Origin: Sclerotinia nivalis | Lineage: Eukaryota > Ascomycota > Leotiomycetes > Helotiales > Sclerotiniaceae | Assembly (NCBI GenBank): GCA_029531795.1 | Contig: JAPEIS010000016.1 | Coordinates: 1,942,939 to 2,006,938, forward strand | Direction: 5' to 3' | Length of the DNA stretch: 64,000 bases | Shown here: one piece after another, positions 21,215 to 33,461 of the stretch | How the letters are laid out: each line of letters begins with the position of its first letter | Position numbering within the stretch: the first letter of the stretch is position 1 | Made by a program: the position numbers and the translations under genes | The notes under the pieces: model-generated | What the model saw: only the letters and a program-made list of their open reading frames with translations | Told to the model about the DNA's origin: nothing | Databases searched by the model: none

Positions 21215-23682
21215 TTAAGATACCGGTTCTGCAGGTGGAGCGCCAGGTGCAACATAACTCCTCCATGCATCCACTCTGTTCTTTCCACTCCCAAGCCCAG
21301 CAAGTATTGATGACTTTGTCTTGTTCTCCTTTTCGTTCTTCGTTTTGGATGTAGAACTAGGACTCCTCGAAGCCGGCGCATGAATAGCTGCTTCGACCGC
21401 ATAATCAGTTCTCGTTCTCCTTGGCACCACAATATCCGATGCTCTTCGAGTAGGGCCATTAGCTCTTGTAGCATCTCGAGTGGTGTGTCTTCTTATAAGA
21501 CCTGGTACAGCAGGTTGAGGCTCGTCCACAGGAGCCACTGGAGGAACTGCGGTCATTTCACCTACAGTTGGATTTGCGGCAGTCGCCCCTCGTGGTCTCA
21601 AAACCCCAGTAAGAAAATTGGTAACTCCAAGCCCAAAGTTCATTACTCCACCGGGCTGAGCTAGGACATTGCTAGCTTCGCGGATATAATCTTGATTCAT
21701 GAAATGGTTTGCGCCATTGCCGACCCCCTCAACCTCGCCTATCCCACCATTATAATCCGCATCCCGATCATTTGTTGGTATATCATCAACACCCCAATTT
21801 TGTAGTTGTCGAGCTAGTCTTTCATCTTCGCGTTCTTGGCGGCGCCTTTGATTGATCTCTTCGTCAAAGTTGGCAGGCGGTTGTCTTCTTGCTCTATCTC
21901 GGGCGCCTCGCACAGGTGGTGTCGGATTCCTGCCTGCAACGGGTTGAGGAACTTGCATATCATTTAACCGATCGGTTTCAACGGTTTCGTAGTTAAACCA
22001 TGGACAATTGCATGTCTTCCATTTTAATCCACAGATCATACAAAATTGTGCGGTGCAGTGACTTTAAGACAATATGTTAGTTGTTGACCATTCTCGCCCA
22101 GTGAGAATCCTCCACTTACCAAGTCATATGGTTACACCCTTCTTTCAACTCGACCATAGTCCTACAACTATAACATCGTTGCCATCCAGCCTGTTTCGCA
22201 GTTTCAAGTAATTTATTCGTTTCCTCATCTTTCGGGCACTCTTTCGATCCATGCCATTTCCCATTACACAATGCGCAGACTTTCGTCTTACACCTCCCAC
22301 AAATCCCATATTTCTTCCCATTTTCCTTGTGAATATTCTCGGGCTTGATCCATTCTCCACATCGCTTCGCTGGACAGTATATTCGATTCTTCGTAGTATA
22401 TTCGTGATATTTCTTATTCCAAAGTTTCTTGAACGGTATATCAAATAATTTTTCGACATGTTTCAATGGAATATGTTCGGCTGTACAACACTTCGGTGGC
22501 ATATGTGCCGGATCTTTAACTGAGAGTCGAAATATTCGTTTGAGGCAAGAATGGCACATCCGATGACCACATCGTAGTTTGGCACATTTGGACTTGGGAA
22601 TATCATCGGATAGACATGTTAGGCATTCGACACTGTGATGGTTATTATGTGTTTTTTGCGCATGATTTGGCCTAATAACTTACAGTTTTTCTGGTTCAGG
22701 AGGTGGTGGAGGAGGCGGAGGTCCGGATGAGAAGAAACTTCCTAGAAAGCTACCGCGGCGTTGTGAAGTATGTGAGGTGGTTGTATTCGCTACAGATGCT
22801 GGCGCTTTTGGTTTATCCGTCGTACTATTTCTCCTCAGTGCCGGCCGAGGTTCTGTGGTAATCCGAGTCGTCGCGCTCCTACATATAAAATTAGCATAGC
22901 ATTGTAGTGTGAGATGCGCAAAGCCAAAATACATACCTCGAAAGTGGAGGGCGCGAGACGGAATCACCGGTAGTGACTTTAGGTTTGCGTGATGTACTTT
23001 TTGATCCTGAGGTTCCAATATCTGCTGAGCCCTTTGTAGAAACTTTGTCTTTATCCTCTTTCTTCACCCTACTACTAGTCGAATTTGACCTTTTTGGCTG
23101 CTCCCGAACCACATCCTTGGTCTTTTTCTTCGACTTTGAGTCCATGGATTCTAATGGAGATTTGTCCTCGTCTTCAGATTCATCACTAGAATCATCCTCT
23201 TCTTCCCGGCGTCTTCTTTCCGTTATAGTTATACCCTGTGGCTTGCTTTTACCGTCACTTTCTCTCGTGGTGGCATAAACATAATCGCTTCTCGATTTCT
23301 CTTCTCTTTCATTTGTCTTCGATCGCGAATGATGTCCTGCACCGTCTTCCGAAGTATGATGTCGTCTCCTTCGCCGATGACTCGATGATGACTTTGTCGC
23401 ATCAGCCGTCGCACTCGGTTCTGCGGGCATCTTTTCGGTAGCTGCACTGTTGCGGGTCGATCGATTTGTCGAATTCCCTTCGAGTTTTTCTAGACGCTTT
23501 CTACGCACTTCAGAGATATCAGGCTCGACTGATGTGACGTCTTCCCCTTCATGGCGACCCGATCGTGATTTATGAACCTTCCCATCTTCTAATTCGCCAT
23601 CTCTAAATTTTGGCCTACGCCTTACTTTATGGATATCGTTCGAACCCGCCATTCGAACTTCCAGGACCCCAATAGCACTCAA
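21215..23682 (-). CDS. RBR-type (RING-IBR-RING) E3 ubiquitin ligase, four exons
   Basis: Exons 23682-22937, 22878-22684, 22632-22120 and 22061-21215; introns of 58, 51 and 58 nt with GTATGT or GTAAGT donors. The product is up to 766 residues; MAGSNDIHKVRRRPKF (23652) is an equally good start. RBR ligases take ubiquitin from an E2 onto a RING2 cysteine and pass it to substrate. Residues 1-315 are a disordered, charged Ser/Arg/Lys-rich region ending in a polyproline run. RING1 begins with VECLTCLSDDIPKSKCAKLRCGHRMC; the IBR follows (YCPAKRCGEWI, ICGRCKTKVCALCNGKWH). RING2 is CYSCRTMVELKEGCNHMTC spliced to HCTAQFCMICGLKW; the Cys of EGCNHM is the expected catalytic thioester residue and is present. 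The C-terminal 270 residues are disordered, with an Arg-rich coil (NQRRRQEREDERLARQLQNWG) near the start. Similar to ariadne-like fungal RBR proteins; substrate unknown. Confidence 0.88.
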
Positions 23683-25899
23683 ATTAATTGGGCATTTGAG
23701 CCTATGGGATAATCTTCACAGTGTGGTGGATATTAAAACGACGGGCGAAACGATTGAACGGTGAACATCTGGTGGTTTGGGATAGGATATTCTTCTGCGG
23801 GTAATATGATTGATTGGTGCTGACAGGCTTTTTGCATATGCAACGACGAATGGGGCTGGAAACCTTTGTGCGGGTACACAAGCAAGACAGTATGGTATGG
23901 TATGTCTATTGGATATAAAATGTTTTTGATTCAATGAACAACTGTACGGAGTAAGGATGGCGAGATCAGCAAATTTTTGCTGGGCACAACATTGGCACGG
24001 AGATTTATAAGGAGAAGGATCTTTCGCAGGTATAAATGGATGGTACCTGAGGAGGGGGATCAAAATATGAAGGATGTATCGGTGTATTTGCAGATATAAA
24101 GATATTATCAAATTCGATATCGAACCAAATTCTGGTCGAGAAACGGGTCCTGGACACTGGTCTGATTAAAGTTTAATCTTTGGTGGGTTGTGATCGTTAT
24201 CATTAGTTCTAGTTATCTGTGAGCAGCTAATAATGGGATGAAATGTGGCACGGCCCGCAAGTAAAAATGAATGTTTGTTGTGCGATTGATTTGTTGTGCG
24301 ATACAATACATAGGGTAGGTATTGCTCCGTACTGATAGCTTTGGATCCCCTTGTCTTTAGTGATATTGCAAGTTGTCAATTACCATAAAAGGCACCATGA
24401 AAAGCTCATTCAGGTATCTCACATAGTCTCACATAGTGAGTGCCACTGTGCTTCTGTTTTTAGATCTCTTCTCTACCTTGTTCGCATCTTGCGCTGCATT
24501 CTGTCCATCCGTATATTCATATCTGTCAAGATGGACTCCCAAGAAAGTCCCACCGCACCAAAGATCCGCCTCGACACTTCCAAGTTTTTGTTCACCATTA
24601 TCAATCAAATTATTAGTTATTGATTGTACAGAGGATACTGGATTTTGTTGTCAAATGATCAGTAGAGCCACTGAGAAGAGATTTAATGTTCAATCTGCTG
24701 CATTATCATGTGAATTGGAAGCATGCACTGTAGTGTTGGCCTCGTTCAAATGCCACTTACGTGGATTTGTTGGAGATCAAAAAGTGTCGAAGCCGTACCA
24801 TGTTCTAGATAATTGGATTACAAGGCAGGACCTAAATGAGTCAAGAGAAACTTCACATACCGTTTCAGACTAGAAACCAGATAACATGACAGTCCATTAA
24901 GCATTGGAACCACTTGTCACCTGTTATGCTGAAACAAGCTGCCAAATATTTCGATTGTTTGCTTGTCATTCATAGGATTACCAAATCGGAGTTCAAATAT
25001 GGATCAGAATTGGTTTCTTTCCCTTTTTATCTACCCCTCATTTGACCCCGCATGTCAAAGTAAGTCTTACCAACTTATTCCGGGAAACACAATTTGCCCA
25101 AGTATGAGTGAGGTTGACTTGATATCTGGTATCAGAAAAGGCCACATCTAAAGCTCAACAATGCCCGGTGACTAGATTGAGCGTCCCGTTTATCCGTCCT
25201 CCTACTGATACCCAATCCATTTCACATTTACGTGGTTGAAGGACGTATTTCCTGGCGGCAGTAGCTTTCCGTGAAACATGACGATTTGATTTCGAAACAA
25301 CCATGGCATTCCACTAAATGCGAAAAGGACTTCCTTCTACTTCTCGCCTCTTCATTTTGAGTTGGCCTACCAGCTTCATTCGATCGGGCTTGGCGGAGAG
25401 TCCAACTTGTGAGCATCTCGTCCCTGAATTCATGCCGGTCATCCTTTCATACCGAAATCGTGGACCTAGACGAAGTACAGATTGGGTAACGGTTTAAGAA
25501 ATGGTCATTGTATGTTCTCAAAACAATCCAAATGCCAAAAAAAGTCGTTTGTTTGACTTTGCATGTCGACTTATCGACCTCATACATCATACATATTTTA
25601 TGGGAAGTAATGGCGGTGACTTACTGCGCTGAGGATTAGTCATGTAGGGCGTGTTACCTAGTATTCACGTAGGGTGAGGGGCTATTTATACCCTTGATCA
25701 TACTTGCCATATAAGAACTTCACAACGGCTTCGCTCAATTTTTCGGCTGACCTTCTAACCCAAAACACAAAACCCCACATCTCCGCGAATTGTCAATCAT
25801 CGAGAAGGAACCTTGAGAAATTCACTTGAATACATCCGTCCTTCTTGAATCTTCAAGCATATCCAAGACCCAAATTATTTTCCTCGAAATACATTTATC
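23683..25899. other. Divergent intergenic region, no supported gene
   Basis: About 2.2 kb between the divergently transcribed RBR ligase and short-chain dehydrogenase genes. Frames such as 23716-24111 - and 24436-24873 + (145 codons) show no domain and no signal peptide that I trust. At 25684-25691 a TATTTATA sequence lies about 210 bp before the dehydrogenase ATG and could be its TATA element. Confidence 0.45.
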
Positions 25900-27031
25900 A
25901 TGGAAGGCAACGACTATGATCGAAATGCCTTAATCAATCGGACATTACCTCAGATGCAACTGGCAAGCAGCTCGAGTAAATCAGCATTCCCCTCTCTTGA
26001 TACCCAACATAATCCATCAAGCTTGAATCCTGCTACCGAAAGATTTGCGGTCAAAGGAAATGCCATCAGTACACGCTCTCTCCTAAATTCTTTCTCATAA
26101 TTCATCTAATGATTCAATTCAGTCACTGGAGGAGCAGGGACTCTAGCTTTACAAGGAGCCCGTGCCCTTCTCGAGCACGGTCTTAGTGGAGTAGCCCTAT
26201 TTGATATCAATCCAAAACCCGACTCCCCCTCCATATCCTCCTTAACAGCAGACTTTCCTAATGCTAAAATCCTATTAAAGTCGGTCGATGTCACAAACGC
26301 GGAGAGTGTGAATCAAACAGTTCAAGAGACGGCAACAGAGTTAGGAAGCATTGATATATTATGTTGTTACGCAGGTGTTGTAGGTTGTGTACATGCACTC
26401 GAAATAAGTGTGGAGGAGTGGAGACGTACTTTAGAAATTAACACAACAGGTGCATTTTTATGTGCTCAGGCTGTTGCCAAGTACGTTTTTTTTTATCAGC
26501 GACGGGGTCAAGATACTAATATCGAAAATAGGAAAATGGTTGATCAAAAATCCGGTGGTTCAATTGTCTTTATTGCATGTTCGTCTTCCAGAACTCTTTG
26601 AAAGTTGATCCACAATTTGGTATCCATTGCTAACTTCCTTAGCTATATCCGCCCATACCGTAAATTATCCTCAGCCTCAAGTTGCCTACAACGTCTCCAA
26701 ATCGTCTCTAATTCATATGAAATCATGTCTTGCAGCTGAGTGGTCTCGATATGGTATCCGTACTAATACTATTTCTCCTGGATATATGGATACCGTTCTT
26801 AATGAAGGTGCTGGGTTAGAAGAGGCCAGAAATATTTGGACTTCGAGAAATCCTATGGGTAGGATGGGTAAGCCGGAAGAATTGAGCGGAGCTTTAGTAC
26901 TATTATGCAGTGGAGCCGGGAGTTATATCAATGGAAGTGATTTAATTGTTGATGGTGAGTCTTTTGGTGGTAATTGGAGATCCAAGGAAGATTTGCTGAT
27001 CGATTTATTAGGAGGTCAGACCGTATTTTAA
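25900..27031 (+). CDS. Short-chain dehydrogenase/reductase (classical SDR), four exons
   Basis: Exons 25900-26068, 26123-26480, 26532-26578 and 26643-27031; introns of 54, 51 and 64 nt (the last with a GTTCGT donor and GCTAAC branch). The joined product is 320 residues. SDRs oxidise alcohols or reduce ketones with NAD(P). After a 55-residue Ser/Asn-rich N-terminal extension comes FAVKGNAIITGGAGTLALQGA, a Rossmann TGxxxGxG-type motif (last Gly replaced: TGGAGTLA). VALFDINP carries the acidic residue after strand 2 that usually favours NAD. Then SVDVTNAE, LCCYAGVVG (NNAG position), ISVEEWRRTLEINTTGAFL, the catalytic Ser in IASISAHT, YNVSK (Tyr and Lys near 206-210) and ISPGYMDT. The end ALVLLCSGAGSYINGSDLIVDGG-like is standard. 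The layout resembles fungal sorbose/mannitol-type polyol dehydrogenases (inference). The splice joins restore every SDR motif, which supports the model. Confidence 0.88.
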
Positions 27032-28649
27032 GTGGTTGTGCCCGGTGTGGGTTGCTATATACTGAAGAAGTGCATCAACGCAATCCTCAACTGGGAAGTT
27101 GTATGCTGAATTCATATACATCAATATTTCGTTTGCAGAACGAAATTACATCAACGGAGAACATACTTTAATTCTTAGTTCCTATTACACGTAACCTCCG
27201 CTTTAAACCAGCATCTCATCAAGCAAGCTGACCCTTTTCTACAAATATCGATGAGAAAAACAAAGAGGGGAGCCATTAGAAAGAGATCAAGATGGTCATC
27301 ATTCTTGTTGAATTGGAGTAAATGTTTCTAGCTCAATTCTGTTCCAGAAATTCAATCTTCTTGTTCATCCTTAACTCCAATTTCAGCTGTGTATACATCA
27401 AGAGTTGTCTTGTGGGTCAAATTCCTAATATTCGTCAAAATAATCAATGACTTCAAGAGAGAATGCATTGATAATGGTGAAATTTGGAGTAAAACAATCC
27501 ATGGAAGTACGGATTCTCATAAATGGACCCTCAATGAACTCATTCCACTCAATAGCACATGTAAATTGTGATTAGGAGACGGCGAGCATACGACTGCTAT
27601 TCCACGTTTGATCTATATACATTCATATCTCTCAAGTTTGAAAAGACCTGATGCTGTTTGATGTAGTAAGGTTCTTAATCTTTGGGTTTCTTTCTTCATT
27701 CTATTTGTCATTCTATGCCAAGGCTTGCAGGTAATACCACCTTTAGTTACTGTGTCTTTATTGATGTGATATATTTGCCCTTTTCCTCAGCTACCTTGCA
27801 GATAGTTTTGGAGTCCAATCTCGTATCCATGTCAACATTTGGGAAATGCCTCTAGCATTGCTTATCATTTGAGGTTTATGTGGGTGTGAAGATTTGGCTT
27901 TATATGAAAGAACTTGATCAGAGATAAAAAATGTTGCTCATCCTCAGGAAAAGTTCATACAATAATCAAGTGGACCTCAATATCTCTAACTACAGACTTG
28001 ATTATCTCTTGCATTTCACCATCATTGTGTCTAACCTCCTGCATAAGCAAGTATGTCTTCTGCGCTTTTTTAGTAATAGCAATCTCTTCACGCAGCTCGT
28101 CTTCTTTCACTATGATTTCGGATTTAATGACCACCGCTTCCTCGTACCGCCCCATTCACTTTTCCTTCGGTGGTTTATGGATGGATTCATCCTGAAAATT
28201 GTTTGATATTTGTTAGCCAAGCGATTGTAGCCGAAAACTTTTGATAATATTCACGTAAGTCATCTCTGCAGGATTGTCTAATTTTCTGAAGAAGTTGGGG
28301 GTGGTGGGAACGGAGGCCGTGGTGCTTGCGGGAAGTTAAGTTCATCATGCACGGAAATAGTAATTCAGTTAAATCCTCTAGTAAAGGATCCCTCACTGAT
28401 TTCAATGACTGTGAATAATGAGCAAACAAAACGAGCTGTTAACCTAGATGATTGTCCGATCGTACGGTCCCAGACGAGATAAATATTGATGCATGCAGTT
28501 CTGCTTACTGCCTGTTTATATACGCGGTAATGCGGATGAGTACTTGATTTTTGACCTGCTTTCCCTTCTCCATATACACGCAAACACGCGCACGCAAATT
28601 CTTCCAATGCTGCAACATCATGATTCTGACGTAACTTTGAAGGGAAGAT
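27032..28649. other. Intergenic, possible gene relic on the minus strand
   Basis: No intact gene. On the minus strand from about 28429 to 27955 there are two successive frames with coding-like composition: first SVRDPLLEDLTELLFPCMM...LQKIRQSCRDDLREYYQKF, then, after an in-frame TGA, a Lys/Glu-rich helix (AVVIKSEIIVKEDELREEIA). A possible 63-nt intron (GTGAAT, GCTAAC, TTTTCAG) lies between them. This could be a decayed small coiled-coil gene; I cannot name it. Confidence 0.3.
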
Positions 28650-29860
28650 ATGAATCAAAGTGAGCTATTCGAAAAGCTGCGCTCGATATCGCAAGCTGGC
28701 GTCGATGCCGGTGTTCCAGGTGTGTCCGCCGCGATCCCTAGTTCCAAGGGCATCTATGGCGATATGCAGCTGGGTTTGCGGCCGTAGAGAAAGGAAATTC
28801 AATTGACCATCTTCGGTATCGGAAATATCACTATAGTATTCGTGGCGTTAACCATCCTTCAACTCATCGATGAAAATCATCTCAATCTCTCAGATATTGT
28901 CAGCCGACATTTGGATCAGGATATTTCGAAACGTATTGGCAATGCAAGTAATACAACAACTGATGGTTTACTAAGTCATACAGCAAGTGCTGAGAGTTGG
29001 GAAGATGATTTGAAATAGGTCATGGAGCGAAGGGGTAAGAATTAGAGCCCAGAAGAATTTGGGAAAAGACCGATACTCTCTCTAGAGTATGCTAGAGAAA
29101 AGCCCACGCATGAAAGTGGGCAATATTCTTACGCTAATACAAACTACAATCTCTTGGGTTTGATTATCACTGGTTTAGCAGAGGCGAGATCCGGCGACGA
29201 ATCCTCGACCCTTTGAAAACGAAGGACACATTTTTGGAAGGATTTGAAGAGGTAGAATCGAAAGGAAAATCTACCAAATCGATATCATTTTGCTACGGAG
29301 ACATTTTGGAACACTGCTGGGATTTGTCCAAATTTCTCAGGGCATAAATAGAAGAGACAAGGCCTCATTGACGTAAATGGATCAAATCTATCCGTAGAAT
29401 GGGTAGCCAGTGGCATGAAATCCTCCACCAAGTTCGCGATTTCCCAACGATATGAAAAATTGCTAAGCCCTTCATCTATGCAAATCTTGGCACCCAGCCG
29501 GAGAATCATCTGAAATAGGCCACGGAATCTTTCGATTTTGAAGCTTTATGAATAGGGGAATTAGCTTGGACACAATGGAAGCTTACTTGGCTTTACCAGG
29601 TCTCTTTGGTGGCTTGAGGAAAAATATTGCATTGCATGTGTACTTTAAGAATGTGGAAACGATGCATGCAGGAGAAGTTTCGTCGGCTGCACAACATATC
29701 GTGTTCGAATCTGAGTTCTTAAGACTCGCTGCAGAATTGGCTGAAGGTGTATGGAAGGGCGACGACCTCTCTTCCACGAAGATCCAGAGCCAGTGGGTAG
29801 CCCTATCAATTCTGCAACATGTCGATAGACCATGTGTTGTCAGGTATTTAGATTGATAGG
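28650..29860 (+). pseudogene. Decayed beta-lactamase/D-Ala-carboxypeptidase-fold serine hydrolase
   Basis: Pieces of one serine beta-lactamase-like (class C fold) protein are readable in order but in changing frames. They are: an N-terminal LRSISQAGVDAGVPGVSAAI; AAVEKGNSI in another frame; FGIGNITIVFVALTILQLIDE followed by NLSDIVSRHLDQD; a LLSHTASAESWEDD block; YSYANTNYNLLGLIITGLAEA (the Tyr-x-Asn block); ILDPLKTKDTFLEGFEEVES; NLSVEWVASGMKSSTKF; and a C-terminal TMHAGEVSSAAQHIVFESEF. At least five frame changes and several stops break it, so no full-length product is possible. The catalytic SxxK motif position reads NITI, so both the nucleophile Ser and the Lys are lost. Fungal relatives are secreted or cytosolic esterases and lactone hydrolases. 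The decay is by indels as well as substitutions, so it is an ordinary dead gene rather than a purely RIP-killed one. Confidence 0.8.
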
Positions 29861-31634
29861 AAGAATTAGTATCTTGAATGCATGTTGGTTTGTCAAAGTT
29901 TCATTCTGTGTTCCTCGACAAGAAATGTCCAATTGTTTTCGCCTCGGTTCTATCAGTCAAGCAGCCAAGAAATTAGGTTGAGATCTAGATTGATCAATGA
30001 GGGATGAGGGATGAAATTGATCTCTTGGGCTTCATCTAGTGTTTCGAAGGGTCGAGTTAGTTCGAAAGTGGGAGTAACTTTATGCTTCTGCATTCTTGGT
30101 TTTTCGTCTGCCGAAACGGTATTGAAATATAGTTGGACTGAACTTTGGGGTAGTCATACTTTCAAATTTCGAATCAATCAATCCAAATGTCCGTCGGCCA
30201 CATTAGCACAGACTGTATGGTTTCCCGTGCTTCCAAGTTCACGTGCTTTGAGAAGACGCCAAGAGTAGTCCAGAAATTGAGAAATTGGTCTTGTGCACAG
30301 GTTATTTTTACGTCTCTCAATGTTATGAGATTATGAGATTAGCATCAACCCTGCTGAAGTCAAGAACTAGAGATAGGATACTCGGCGAGGCCTCTCTGGA
30401 TGAGATGGGAAAGTAATATTCTCCAGTGCTACATCCCAGCCCCCGGACCCCGATCCCCCACTGTTCCACAAAAGTAATGTTCTCCGGGGTTTTTGAAGCG
30501 AACACGTTGTCTTAGTGGGGATTGTCAAAGACGTGGAAAACCTACTAGGTGGTACCTATCGTCAGCTTGCATTTTGACACATCCTCGTATTCCACACCGA
30601 GGCACCCGGAAGCGCTGGAAACCATCAATTGCCCTTCGTGCGCGAAAAACTTTTGGATCGTTGAAAAAAGCTTTGCGCCTTCCCGTTAGAAATAACTCTT
30701 GAAGGCTTGGTCCCAAGTAATCCGTATCGACACCGTTTAATTACCAACCCGATTATCGCTTCGAGTTTACGCCTTATCAGTAAATTCACACAACCGCTGC
30801 TCCAAGAGTCATGTGGTCATGCTCTTGTTTCATGCCATGAAAATAGGAAGGTGGACTAACGTTAAAGTGCGGCTTCTTTTTCTCTCGTGCGAGTCCGATG
30901 GAATGGTCAAAACAACATTGAATTGTCGATCTTTCCCAGTTTTGAAGAAAAAGTGGCGTTGTTCCTTCCAGGTATTTCCATAGACGCGATTGTTAAAAAT
31001 CCAATGTCAAATCTTGTTTTCTATGCCTCAACCTGGCCTCGACTATTCCCTGATACCGGCCGGGGGAGCACACCGCATGTTGTTCGCAAGAATAGCAGCA
31101 TATCCAGGAGTGTGACTGGGAAAAGTTAACTCCGGATTTATGTGGAGCGCGGGGAAATTGATCTCAATGATCTCAAAGAGTTAGCGTGATTGGGGAGAAC
31201 TAATGTCATAGTACGGGGCGCGGGGAACATAAGCTGGTAAACAAGCTATCTCTAAAATGAAGCTATTTCTGATTCGTGCGCATACATTTTATTAAACTCA
31301 AGCCTTTTTCATTGGTGCTTACATGGATCAAACTTGAAGCTTCTCGTAAAGAAGCTATCGAGACCGGGGCAGCTACCACATGCAGCGTGGATTTTACCAC
31401 CAATAAGCATATAGTCTAACGTGCACAGAAAGACAAAATATAATGGGCCGAATCCCCAATGTATTTTCTATTTTTTTGGTCTTCATTCCTTTTGTGTGAC
31501 AACGCTCAATTGGTATCGTCAACAGCCATTTTTTATACGTGGTAGTGAAAAATCCACTGCTACCGAGTTACTTTTATCCTCAACTTTGGTACGATCTTCC
31601 GAAAAGACAAAACAACATAGTGACAACCTACAAA
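29861..31634. promoter_or_regulatory. Upstream region of the sugar transporter with CreA-type motif cluster
   Basis: About 1.8 kb with no supported gene. It contains several SYGGRG-type sequences, the binding consensus of the carbon-catabolite repressor CreA/Cre1: GTGGGG complement at 30456-30461, CCGGGG at 30484-30489, GTGGGG at 30513-30518, GCGGGG at 31149-31154 and GCGGGG at 31220-31225. A 16-bp imperfect direct repeat (AAGTAATATTCTCCAG / AAGTAATGTTCTCCGG) sits at 30411-30426 and 30471-30486. This would suit glucose repression of the downstream transporter, but distance (about 400-1200 bp from the ATG) and function are inference. Confidence 0.4.
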
Positions 31635-33461
31635 ATGGCGACAACGGGGACAAATCTGCACGACGAGAAGGTCGATCTTGATGACCTCAAGGAGCACGAA
31701 ATTGATCATTCCGAGGTAGCCAATAAGGATTTCATGTCCAATGCTGCTGTCGATGTTGAAAATCGTGAGCATGAGATGGGTATGTGGGAGGCAGTTAAAT
31801 TGCACCCAACGGCTTGCTTTTGGGCATTCCTCTTTTGTTTCACTATCGTGAGTCCTTGATAATCATTACGGCATCTGGCAGAACTTTAGCTAATGCATAT
31901 TAGGTCATGGAATCATTTGATATGTTTCTGAATGGTAACTTTGTTGCACTCAAGGCTTTCCAGGATCGATACGGTATTCTTGATTCAGATGGAAATCGCT
32001 CTATTGAAACAAAATGGCAAAGTGCACTCTTTCAAGCCGGTCAATGTGGTGCCTTTATTGGTGTTTTCTTGGCTGGTCCTGTTACCAACCGTCTCGGATA
32101 TCGTTGGACTACCATTTTGGCTTTGATCTTTATGAATGCTACAATCTTCATCTCTTTCTTCGTAAGTTATGTGTGTGACTCCATTGTTGCGCCCATTGAC
32201 TGACTGTATTGGTATCTTAGGCCGATTCGCTCGCTATTCTTACCATCGGACAAGCATTTGAAGGTATTCCTTGGGGATTTTTTATCGCGAACGCCCCAGC
32301 ATACGCCAGTGAAGTCGTTCCTCTTGCCCTTCGAGGTGCATGCACAGCTACCCTACAAATGTCTTGGTCTATTGGTAGCATCATTGTCGCTGGTGCCACC
32401 TATGCATACAATAAGAAGGATAACGAGTGGGCTTGGAGAGTGCCTCTTGCCTTACAATGGCTCTTCCCCGTAAGCCTTTTCCTCTTACATATTGAATGAG
32501 TGAAAGCTTACTCGTCTAGACTCCCATCTTGGTCCTTATCTTATTCGCTCCCGAATCCCCTTGGTGGTTGATGCGCCGCGGACGCAAAGAAGAAGCTCTT
32601 CGATCTGTCAAACGTCTCGGTCGCAATACGCAAGAGCACTGTGAAGGACAAATTGCTATGATGGAGCGCACTGTTGAAATAGAACAAAAATTAGGAGGTG
32701 ATCCCAGTATCTTGGACCTTTTCAAGGGTACCGATTTGAGACGTACCATCATCACTTGTTTGATTTATGCGTCGCAGAACTTTGCTGGAAATTTGATTGC
32801 CAATCAAGCTACTTTCTTCTTCGAGCGTAAGTGATTCTATTTAATAATTTAGAAATATGGTTAACTAACTCTTTATTTAGAAGCTGGAATTTCCCATGAC
32901 TTTTCCTTCAAACTTAACCTGATCAACTCATGTCTTCAATTTGTTGCCAATGCTCTTTCTTGGCCACTCACTGCAAGATTTGGCCGTCGAACCATCTATC
33001 TCTGGGGAACAGCCACCAACATCATTTTGCTTGTACTTCTTGGGGTTTGTGCCTCCATCACACAAAACCAAAGCACGCGTTATGCTCAGGCATGCTTGGG
33101 AATCATTCTCTCTTTCGTATTTGCTGGAACTCTCGGACCAATTTCTTACACAATCATTGCTGAGACTTCATCGGTTCGACTTCGAGCTTTGAGCACTGGT
33201 GTTGGTCGTGCCGCTTACTATGTTGCGGAAATTCCTATGATCTATCTTGCTTCAAGAATGCTCAACTCAACAGGATGGAATCTTGCAGGAAAGTGCGGTT
33301 TCGTATGGGGTGGTACCGCTGTTGTCTGTTGGGTGATGGCCTACTTCTTCCTTCCCGAGCTCAAGCACCGATCTTACCGTGAAACAGATATTCTGTTCAA
33401 TCGTAAGATTTCTGCTAGGAAGTTCCAGTCGACAGTCATTGATGTTAGAGAGAATGAGTAA
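31635..33461 (+). CDS. MFS sugar transporter (maltose/alpha-glucoside or hexose permease type), five exons
   Basis: Exons 31635-31847, 31904-32161, 32221-32469, 32520-32826 and 32881-33461; introns of 50-59 nt with GTGAGT/GTAAG donors. The product is 535 residues in the plasma membrane, moving sugar with protons. After a 50-residue acidic cytoplasmic N terminus come twelve hydrophobic segments. Sugar-porter signatures: YDMFLNG-type start of helix 1 (MESFDMFLNGNFVALKAF), LFQAGQCGAFIGVFLAG then NRLGYRWTT, GQAFEGIPWGFF, APAYASEVVPLALRGACTATLQ, FAPESPWWLMRRGRKEEAL (PESPxxL), ARFGRRTIYLWG after helix 8, and the C-terminal PELKHRSYRETDILF (PETKGRTxEExDxLF equivalent). The IPWGFF and RKEEALRSVKRL features place it near fungal MAL/alpha-glucoside permeases. 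It is the last intact gene before the AT-rich repeat block that begins about 1 kb downstream. Confidence 0.9.

Noticed and set aside
24436..24873. 145-codon open frame on the plus strand with a hydrophobic start
   Set aside because: Composition is irregular and no domain or splice partner was found.
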